DNA from: Thiotrichales bacterium
GTDB taxonomy: Bacteria > Pseudomonadota > Gammaproteobacteria > Beggiatoales > Beggiatoaceae
Reading direction: 5' to 3'
Length of the DNA stretch: 64,000 nt
Assembly (NCBI GenBank): GCA_016745035.1
Contig: JADGDE010000001.1
Location: 1,233,668-1,297,667, forward strand
Part shown: in pieces, positions 1 through 6,804 of the stretch
Numbering within the stretch: position 1 is the first letter of the stretch
Layout: the number at the start of each line of letters is the position of its first letter
Translations under genes and position numbers: made by a program
The notes under the pieces: generated by a model
Database searches by the model: none
What the model was told of the DNA's origin: nothing
The model's input: the letters and a program-made list of their open reading frames with translations, nothing else

Positions 1-1
1 G

Positions 2-1852
2 AGTGCTTTTAAAGCCCATTTGCGTGGGGAAACCCCCGTTTATGAAAATCGCCATCGACTTAAATGCAAAGATGGCAGTTGGATATGGATTTTAAGCCGA
101 GGTAAAGCTTTATTTAACACACAAGGGATGCCAATACGGATTGTTGGCTTTCATTCCGATATTACCGAACAAGTACAACACCAAAAAGCTTTAGAACACA
201 GCGCCAAGCACGATGCGCTAACCCATTTGCCTAATCGTTTTTTATTTAATGAATTGGTACAAAATGCCATGACTCATTGCCAACAACAACAAAAACGCCT
301 CGCCTTGTTATACATTGATTTGGACGGCTTTAAGGTCGTTAATGACACTTATGGGCACGAAGCTGGAGATCAAGTATTAATCACGGCAGCACAACGAATG
401 CAATTTAATCTGCGCGAGGAAGATGTGATCGCTCGCCTCGGCGGCGATGAATTTGTGATTGCCATCACAGGGTTGAGTCGCCAAGATGAGTTACTGATTT
501 TCATCCAACGTTTACTACAAAGCATTAATCGCCCGATTTATTACCAAAACCAGCAACGGCATGAGCTGTATATTTCTGCCAGTATTGGCGTGACCTATTA
601 TCCTCAAACGGAAGAGGTGGGGCCTGAAGCGCTGTTACGACAAGCTGATCAAGCCATGTATGAGGCAAAAACTTCAGGAAAAAATCAATATTGTTTGTTT
701 AATTTAGACGAGGACAGCTCAATAAAACAACACTTACAAATGATTCAAGTATTTCACCGTGCGATAGAACATGAAGAGTTTGTTTTACATTACCAGCCTA
801 AGGTTGATATGACCGTCGGTAAAGTGGTGGGCTTTGAAGCCTTATTACGTTGGCAACATCCTGAAGAGGGGCTACTTTATCCCGATGATTTTTTACCCCA
901 ATTGCATCAAGAAAAAAATTTGATGATTAAACTGGGACGTTGGGTATTTGAAACAGCTTTTGCCCAGTTATCCTGTTGGCAAAATCAAGGCTATCGCGTC
1001 GGTTTAAACTTAAATGTCAGTGCCCATGAGTTTAAGAGCGAACATATTTTTAACTTATTAAAGCAGCTACAAAAAAATTATCCTGATATTGAAGCCAAAA
1101 CGGTTGAACTAGAGATTCTTGAAACCAGTGCTCTTGAGGATATTCAAGAGGCGATTCACATGATTAAAGCTTGCCAGCAATTAGGTTTTAAAGTCGCCTT
1201 AGATGATTTTGGCACGGGTTACTCAACTTTGAGTTACCTTAAAGACTTACCTGTTGATACGCTAAAACTCGATAAAAGCTTTGTTTTAAATATGTTACAT
1301 GACAGTGCCAGTTTATCGATTATTGAGGCGGCGATGGGCTTAGCAGAAGCGTTTCGTTGTCAAGTGATTGCTGAAGGGGTTGAGAGCTGTGAGCATGGTG
1401 TGATGTTATTACAACTGGGCTGCCATATTGCCCAAGGCTTTACCATCGCCAAACCAATGCCCGCAGAACAAGTCTTGCCGTGGTTAGGTGTTTATCAAGC
1501 CAATCCCATTTGGCAACGTACGCAACGCCTTAGCTATAAGGATAGGAGCGTATTATATGCCACCATTGAACATGATCATTGGTTACAAATGTTGATAAAA
1601 CATCAAGCCGACCCGGATCATTGTCCCTTACCTGAATTGGATCCAACACAATGCCGTTTTGGTGTATGGTTACAAGGTGAGGCATTAGAGCATCATACCT
1701 CTGCCCAATTGACACACCTAGAATGTTTGCACACACATTTACACAAAAATGCACATTTATTAAAACGCTATCGCAATCCAAAGCGCCTTCACCATATGAC
1801 CCATTTGCATCAAAAAATTCGTCATGCTTTGGATAGATTGATTGCGACATAA
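2..1852 (+). CDS. PAS-GGDEF-EAL cyclic-di-GMP enzyme with CZB domain (5' partial)
   Basis: The reading frame is open to the left edge, so the N-terminus lies outside the window. What remains starts in a PAS/PAC segment. A GGDEF domain follows with an intact GGDEF motif at nt 440-454, preceded five residues upstream by an RxxD inhibitory site (REED). The EAL domain has EAL at nt 836-844 and DDFGTGYS near nt 1202, so both the diguanylate cyclase and phosphodiesterase halves keep their signature residues. After EAL, about 100 residues match the CZB (chemoreceptor zinc-binding) pattern: HxxW at nt 1571, CRFGVW at nt 1652-1669, then an HxxxH. CZB is known for zinc-dependent control of receptors and diguanylate cyclases. 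The protein is inferred to be a dual-domain c-di-GMP enzyme tuned by zinc or an oxidant. Which activity dominates cannot be read from sequence. Confidence 0.9.
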   Translation, partial: SAFKAHLRGETPVYENRHRLKCKDGSWIWILSRGKALFNTQGMPIRIVGFHSDITEQVQHQKALEHSAKHDALTHLPNRFLFNELVQNAMTHCQQQQKRLALLYIDLDGFKVVNDTYGHEAGDQVLITAAQRMQFNLREEDVIARLGGDEFVIAITGLSRQDELLIFIQRLLQSINRPIYYQNQQRHELYISASIGVTYYPQTEEVGPEALLRQADQAMYEAKTSGKNQYCLFNLDEDSSIKQHLQMIQVFHRAIEHEEFVLHYQPKVDMTVGKVVGFEALLRWQHPEEGLLYPDDFLPQLHQEKNLMIKLGRWVFETAFAQLSCWQNQGYRVGLNLNVSAHEFKSEHIFNLLKQLQKNYPDIEAKTVELEILETSALEDIQEAIHMIKACQQLGFKVALDDFGTGYSTLSYLKDLPVDTLKLDKSFVLNMLHDSASLSIIEAAMGLAEAFRCQVIAEGVESCEHGVMLLQLGCHIAQGFTIAKPMPAEQVLPWLGVYQANPIWQRTQRLSYKDRSVLYATIEHDHWLQMLIKHQADPDHCPLPELDPTQCRFGVWLQGEALEHHTSAQLTHLECLHTHLHKNAHLLKRYRNPKRLHHMTHLHQKIRHALDRLIAT

Positions 1853-2407
1853 TAAGCTCAATTCGATAGATCGTACTCATCGTATTTTATGGCTCTATGC
1901 TAATTTTTATCGAAATTAAGATATTCATATGCCGCATAGAATACCCGCAGTAACCTTGCTATCTTCAAATCTCAATTTTTTTGCCGTACAATGCGAAACA
2001 AATGAATTAACTGATGTTACGCACTAAGCCAGTTTTTGTCACAATAGCGTGATTTCCCGCCTACCTAGTGATATTTAGCCGTGGAGTAATGGCGGTTTTT
2101 TTACCTTTTGGGGTAAAAAAGAAGCCTTTGCGTAACATCAGTGAATTAAGCAACATGGCTTGCTGTATTGGTGATTGAAAAATAGCTAGCCTGTCCATCA
2201 TCTAGGACATTCCTGGTGCTTAGCAAGCCTCTAACGAATTTACACCAGGTTTTAGCATAAAAAACTTAATAAACTACATTAATTGTCATGGACAACTTGT
2301 TATTTAATAAAAATTTTACTACTCTATATCACACCTATACTTATAAAGACAAAAGTGGTACGCTTATAGCCACAAAGCCTTGCAACTCACGACCATGGGA
2401 ACGCATC
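1853..2407. other. Intergenic stretch, 555 bp
   Basis: The stretch holds one complete short transposon-like element (2011-2141) with its flanking duplications. The remainder is AT-rich and shows no convincing gene. An in-frame ATG at 2288 could extend the next gene upstream, but the lipoprotein signal of that gene argues for a start at 2408. Confidence 0.6.
2011..2141 (+). repeat. MITE-like element, long form, copy 1
   Basis: A 131-bp element with perfect 13-bp terminal inverted repeats (CTGATGTTACGCA at the left end, its reverse complement at the right). It is flanked directly by the 8-bp duplication TGAATTAA (2003-2010 and 2142-2149). Near its right end is an internal hairpin, TTTTTTACC (2097-2105) pairing with GGTAAAAAA (2112-2120). 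It encodes no protein, so it must have been mobilised by a transposase encoded elsewhere. Related copies lie at 16194, 32060 and, as fragments, at 28512, 32585 and 48405. This copy defines the plus orientation. Confidence 0.9.
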
Positions 2408-3544
2408 ATGATGCTTCACTCTTACAAACAAATGCTATCGCGTTTTTTATTACTCTGTTTTTTGACGTTTTCTTTAAGTGCCTGTGGCTTTCTTGAAGGT
2501 GGCGATGATGAAGGGGACTTTGAAGATGAAGATGTGACCTTTGAGGAGGAAAGCGATGGTGAAGATGGTGAGTTTAGCGGTGCTGGCTTAACCTTGGTTG
2601 CCGCAAAATATGTACCTTGGATTCCTTGGTTTTTAGCCAAACAAGAAGGTATTTTTGAGCAGTATAACGATGAATATAAAGTTAATATTCAATTTGAAGA
2701 AAGCAGTTATGATGGCGCGATCAACCGTTTTATCGGTAACGAAGTCGATGCTATCGCGATTACCAACATTGATATGCTGGCACAAATTGTCAGTAAAGAT
2801 ATTGAAGCCGACGTTATTTTGGTCAGCAGCTATAGCACCGGTAATGACGCGCTACTGGTACCAGAAGACAGTGATGGTAAAATTTTCGATAAAAGTATTG
2901 CAGTAAAAGAGTTTTCCACCGGGCACTATCTCTTAGATCGTTATTTGCTACGAAACCAGATTGAATTTGATCGGGTAGAAATTGCTAATACCAACGAGCA
3001 GGACTTACTTGAAGTATTTGATGCCGGTGATGTTTCAGGGATTTCGACTTGGAACCCTTTGCTTAATGAGCTAATTCAAAACCGTAATGCACGTCCTTTA
3101 TTCTCCAGCCAAGAAATTCCTAAAGAAATTATGCACATGTTAGTTGTCAGACGTTCAGCAATTGAAGGTTCAGCTGAAATTGGGCGAGCGCTGTTGGCAA
3201 CCTGGTTCAACATCATGGAAACCATGCGTGGTAATCGTCGCGGAGCAACTTTGGATGCGATGGCAGAACTCAGCGGCGTTGACCGAGAAAACTTTGACTT
3301 GCAACTCAGTGGTGTGAACTTAACCGATACCGCAACCAAGGGACTGTCTACTATTCGTGATCGCCGTACCATGTCGAAAACCATGCGCCATGTGCGCTTC
3401 TTTATTAAACGTAATGAAGTTGCCGATGATGCCGACTTTGGTAGCTGGGTATCTTACCCTGGTCGTACCCCTGCGCTGCTTCACTTTAACGCAAAACCAC
3501 TGCAAGACTTCGTTGCACCTTCTACAGAAGAAATCGAATTCTAA
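2408..3544 (+). CDS. NMT1/SsuA-like substrate-binding lipoprotein
   Basis: Resembles the periplasmic substrate-binding proteins of nitrate, sulfonate, taurine or thiamine-precursor ABC importers (NMT1/SsuA-like fold). The start at 2408 is chosen because GGGA lies seven bases upstream and the N-terminus becomes a lipoprotein signal ending LSACG; an ATG at 2288 would bury it. After the Cys comes an acidic Asp/Glu/Gly linker of about 35 residues, then the binding domain beginning near VPWIPWFLAKQEGIF. No permease or ATPase gene is nearby. Instead it is followed by CheW, chemoreceptor and CheA-like genes. The inferred role is a membrane-anchored ligand-capturing partner for the receptor at 4162 rather than a transport component; the ligand is unknown. 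Family assignment is fairly firm, the sensory role is inference. Confidence 0.8.
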   Translation: MMLHSYKQMLSRFLLLCFLTFSLSACGFLEGGDDEGDFEDEDVTFEEESDGEDGEFSGAGLTLVAAKYVPWIPWFLAKQEGIFEQYNDEYKVNIQFEESSYDGAINRFIGNEVDAIAITNIDMLAQIVSKDIEADVILVSSYSTGNDALLVPEDSDGKIFDKSIAVKEFSTGHYLLDRYLLRNQIEFDRVEIANTNEQDLLEVFDAGDVSGISTWNPLLNELIQNRNARPLFSSQEIPKEIMHMLVVRRSAIEGSAEIGRALLATWFNIMETMRGNRRGATLDAMAELSGVDRENFDLQLSGVNLTDTATKGLSTIRDRRTMSKTMRHVRFFIKRNEVADDADFGSWVSYPGRTPALLHFNAKPLQDFVAPSTEEIEF

Positions 3545-3563
3545 ACAGCAATCGAAGCTTCAT

Positions 3564-3586
3564 AGTCTAAGCCATAGGCTTAGACT
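3564..3586 (+). promoter_or_regulatory. Stem-loop between binding protein and cheW
   Basis: Perfect 10-bp inverted repeat (AGTCTAAGCC, three-base loop ATA, then its complement) starting 20 bases after the stop of the binding-protein gene. There is no following T-run, so it is more likely an mRNA-protecting or processing hairpin than a terminator. It could let the binding protein be made in excess over the downstream signalling proteins. Confidence 0.6.
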
Positions 3587-3615
3587 TGACTTTGAATTAA
3601 CCTAGGAGGAGGTTA

Positions 3616-4146
3616 ATGGAAAGCAATTGGCTCAAACCCAGTGAGGCACTTAACCGTGCCTTTTTCCATGCTCAAGCTGGGGGCACTGACGAAGAAGGGC
3701 AAGATGTTGTCATTCGGCGTTTAGGCTTTAAAATTTCTAGTATTGGACTACTGATTGCCGCCGATGTGATCAGCGAGCTGGCTGATATGGAAAATATTTG
3801 TACTATCCCCAATACCGCGCCGTGGCTTTTAGGTTTGGCTAATTTACGTGGTAACTTAATTCCAGTATTTGATTTGGTGATGTTTTTAGGGCTGGAAGCC
3901 ACTGACAATCAAATCAAACCGATGTTACTTATTTTGGGGCAGGGCAGCGCAGCTGCGGCTGTGGTGATTAACGAACTACCTGGGCATCAATTGCTACAAG
4001 GTGATGAGGAACTAACTAACTTACCCGCCTTACCTGATGCGCTAACACCTTACATCAGTAAAGGCTATCAACAAGATGAAAACCTTTGGTTTACTTTTGA
4101 ACATATCCCTTTCTTTCAATCTTTGGCACCGCAAATTGCTGTGTAA
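3616..4146 (+). CDS. CheW-type adaptor (PilI-like)
   Basis: A 176-residue CheW-domain protein, the scaffold that couples chemoreceptors to a CheA-type kinase at the inner membrane. The fold is recognisable from the central segment (PWLLGLANLRGNLIPVFDL), the most conserved stretch of the family; the length is normal for PilI or CheW. The start is supported by a strong AGGAGG seven bases upstream of the ATG. It lies between the substrate-binding protein and the receptor, 15 bp before the receptor start, in the order seen for pilI-pilJ-chpA clusters. It is expected to bridge the receptor at 4162 and the kinase at 6805. A generic CheW annotation would also be correct; PilI is preferred from context. 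Confidence 0.88.
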   Translation: MESNWLKPSEALNRAFFHAQAGGTDEEGQDVVIRRLGFKISSIGLLIAADVISELADMENICTIPNTAPWLLGLANLRGNLIPVFDLVMFLGLEATDNQIKPMLLILGQGSAAAAVVINELPGHQLLQGDEELTNLPALPDALTPYISKGYQQDENLWFTFEHIPFFQSLAPQIAV

Positions 4147-4161
4147 AACGGAGATAATTGC

Positions 4162-6732
4162 ATGAAAATTAAGCAAAAAATGCTACTCGGTTCTGCGTTG
4201 CTCGCGGCGATACCGGTGGCGATTACCGCGTACCTGATTAGTGGTATCGCAGGTAGCATCGGTGAGCAAGCGCTACAGACCACGGTACGTGGACATATTA
4301 GTTCGATTCGAGACTCGAAAAAACAGCAAATTGAGGATTATTTTGCTCTGGTAACTAACCAGTTACAATTCTTTGCTAGACAACCTTCTACCGTTGCAAT
4401 GATGCACGAATTCAAACAAAGCTTCCCTGAATTTGAGCATGAAGCTGGTGGTTCTGGAGCAGAGGATGGCCCACCTATCCCTGGCGTTGAATCAGCTGCA
4501 GAACCTTTGCCGATTGATGATTACCGCCTGTCTTTGGAAGATTATTACACCACTGAATTTGCGCAGGAATATGAGCAATTAAACCCTGATCAAGCACCTA
4601 ATATGGTGCGAATTTTGGAGGCACTCAGCCCTAATAGTGTGGCCCTGCAATACCACTACATTACCAATAACCCTAACCCTTTAGGTACTAAAGAAGAGTT
4701 CTTAGCCTCACGGGATAACTCCAGTTACAGTGATGTACACAGACGTTATCACCCAACGGTTTATGACTTTGCCTCTCGTTTCTTATTTGAGGACATTTTC
4801 TTAATTGATAATGAAAGCGGCAATATTGTTTATTCCGTACTTAAAGAGGTGGATTTTGCCACCTCACTTAAAGATGGACCTTTTTCAGGTGATGATGCTG
4901 GGGGTGCTACTCAAATTTATATGCGCCTAGCCGAAGCGGATACCGCAGATCAAATCGCACTGGTGGACTTTAGCCCTTACTTACCCAGCTATAAAAACCA
5001 AGCGGCCTTTATGGGCACACCTATTTTCAAAGGCGATGAGCAAATCGGCATTCTTATGTTCCAGCTCCCGATTGATAAAATTAACAATATTATGACCTAT
5101 GACCGTTCATGGCGTTTGGATGAATCCGGTCGAACAGGTGAAACCATTATTGTGGCGGAAAACGGCACGATGCGTAATGACAGCCGGGCTTTCGTGGAAA
5201 ACAGGGGTGATTACATTGCCTCGATTGAAGCGGTCGGGCTTTCAGCTGATATTATTTCCAATATGGAACAAAAAGATACCACGGTGGGACTGCAAACGGT
5301 GGATAACTCAGGCACGCGTGCCGCACTCTCAGGGGTAACCGGATTTGACTTATACGAAGACTACAAAGGTGACTTTGTGCTCTCGGCGTACACACCTATT
5401 AATGTAAGCGGACTCTCATGGGCTATCTTCTCAACCTTGAGTGAAGCGGAATCATTCGAGCAGCTCGAAGCGCTAAAAGAAGGTATTAAAGATGGTTCTT
5501 ATCCCATTGGTATCGCGGTCTTGGTCGGCGGGGCGCTGTTTGGTTTCCTCGTCTCGATTTTATTCTCACGCCCCATTAATCACTTGGAAACGGTTGTAAC
5601 CAAGGTATCTAAAGGCGACTTTAACGCCCGTTCAGAAATTAAAACCAATGACGAACTAGAAACTCTCGGTAAAGCCTTTAATGGTCTACTCGATGAACGT
5701 TTGACCCAGCTCGCTAAAGCGGAGCGCGAAAATGAAATGCTCAATAACTCCATCATTGAACTCTTGAAAGCATCTTTCCAGCTCTCTCAACGTGATCTAA
5801 CTGTACAGGTTCCGGTAACAGAAGACGTAACCGGCCCGCTGGCTGACGCGATTAACCAGATGGCGACAGAAACCTCTAAGGTACTACTTAACGTACGGAA
5901 CATTACTGAGGACGTGGAACGCTCTTCCCATCAGGTGAAAGAACAGTCCGATAACGTAAACGAGGTAGCAGAAGCTGAACGTACCGTGGTAGCAACCACC
6001 ATGTCCGAGCTAGCGGCAGCGTCCGAGGCGATGAATAAAATTGCGGAAGTTGCGCAATCTTGTAACGAAATCGCAGCAGAGGCGACCCGCTCCACACAGG
6101 TGGCGCTAGAGACAGTAACAGGTACTGTGAACGGGATGGGCGAAATTCGTGAAACCATTCATGAAACTGAAAAACGGATTAAACGTCTCGGTGAACGTTC
6201 TCAGGAGATTTCCGGTATCGTTGACATCATTAACAACATCGCGGAACGGACACACGTACTTGCGCTTAACGCATCCATGCAGGCGGCGGCGGCTGGTGAA
6301 GCCGGTCGTGGTTTCTCGGTGGTTGCGGATGAGGTACAGCGACTCGCTGAAAGTTCTCGTAATGCGACATCACAAATCTCGGCTTTGGTGAAAAACATTC
6401 AGGTGGAAACCAACGACACCATCGCGACAATGGATAAAACCATTGGACAGGTGGTTGACGGCTCGAGGCTCGCAGAACGGGCGGGTGAGCAGATGAAAGA
6501 TACTCAGGATACCACGGCTAACTTGGTAAAAGTGGTAGAACAAATCACCATCGCCTCACAACAACAGGCGCGAATCAGTAACGAGTTACGTGAACACGCG
6601 CTCTCGATTCAAACCAGCTCCGAGGAAACCGGGCGGCAGCTTGAAGAGCAATCTATCCAAACCGATAACCTTGTAGCGTTCTCGCAACAACTTATCGAAT
6701 CTATTCGGGTATTCAAACTGCCAACAGCGTAA
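4162..6732 (+). CDS. Methyl-accepting chemoreceptor, PilJ-type signalling end with Cache-like sensor
   Basis: An 856-residue inner-membrane receptor. It has a transmembrane helix at about residues 7-29, a periplasmic domain of about 415 residues, a second helix at 448-470, HAMP to about 523, then a long coiled-coil signalling domain. The tip at about 687-725 contains LALNASMQAAAAGEAGRGF and VVADEVQRLAES, close to PilJ. The usual QTN before LALN is RTH here. The periplasmic part carries a GRTGETIIVAENG segment followed by NDSRAFVE, typical of double-Cache sensors and not of the short PilJ sensor domain. It is thus a PilJ-like output joined to a Cache-type input. Upstream neighbours are CheW and a substrate-binding protein; downstream is the kinase. 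No methyltransferase or methylesterase gene is in the window. Confidence 0.9.
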   Translation: MKIKQKMLLGSALLAAIPVAITAYLISGIAGSIGEQALQTTVRGHISSIRDSKKQQIEDYFALVTNQLQFFARQPSTVAMMHEFKQSFPEFEHEAGGSGAEDGPPIPGVESAAEPLPIDDYRLSLEDYYTTEFAQEYEQLNPDQAPNMVRILEALSPNSVALQYHYITNNPNPLGTKEEFLASRDNSSYSDVHRRYHPTVYDFASRFLFEDIFLIDNESGNIVYSVLKEVDFATSLKDGPFSGDDAGGATQIYMRLAEADTADQIALVDFSPYLPSYKNQAAFMGTPIFKGDEQIGILMFQLPIDKINNIMTYDRSWRLDESGRTGETIIVAENGTMRNDSRAFVENRGDYIASIEAVGLSADIISNMEQKDTTVGLQTVDNSGTRAALSGVTGFDLYEDYKGDFVLSAYTPINVSGLSWAIFSTLSEAESFEQLEALKEGIKDGSYPIGIAVLVGGALFGFLVSILFSRPINHLETVVTKVSKGDFNARSEIKTNDELETLGKAFNGLLDERLTQLAKAERENEMLNNSIIELLKASFQLSQRDLTVQVPVTEDVTGPLADAINQMATETSKVLLNVRNITEDVERSSHQVKEQSDNVNEVAEAERTVVATTMSELAAASEAMNKIAEVAQSCNEIAAEATRSTQVALETVTGTVNGMGEIRETIHETEKRIKRLGERSQEISGIVDIINNIAERTHVLALNASMQAAAAGEAGRGFSVVADEVQRLAESSRNATSQISALVKNIQVETNDTIATMDKTIGQVVDGSRLAERAGEQMKDTQDTTANLVKVVEQITIASQQQARISNELREHALSIQTSSEETGRQLEEQSIQTDNLVAFSQQLIESIRVFKLPTA

Positions 6733-6743
6733 ACGACAGGATA

Positions 6744-6767
6744 GCCCCCTTATGCTATGCTGGGGGC
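6744..6767 (+). promoter_or_regulatory. GC-rich hairpin between receptor and kinase genes
   Basis: GCCCCC (6744-6749) and GGGGGC (6762-6767) form a six-pair GC stem around a 12-base loop in the 72-bp gap before the kinase start. No T-run follows. It may modulate read-through or protect the receptor mRNA; this is inferred from position only. Confidence 0.45.
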
Positions 6768-6804
6768 AAATCACTTCACAAGATAACCAAAGGGTGAATT
6801 CGCC

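Noticed and set aside
1530..1880. 116-codon frame on the minus strand under the CZB region
   Set aside because: Fully antisense to a strong coding frame with recognised domains; no ribosome site or family.
2011..2141. Complete insertion sequence
   Set aside because: The element is too short for a transposase and no transposase gene was found in the window.
2288..2407. Upstream start of the substrate-binding gene
   Set aside because: The extension is not signal-like and would place 40 polar residues before a clear lipoprotein signal; the start at 2408 has a better ribosome site.
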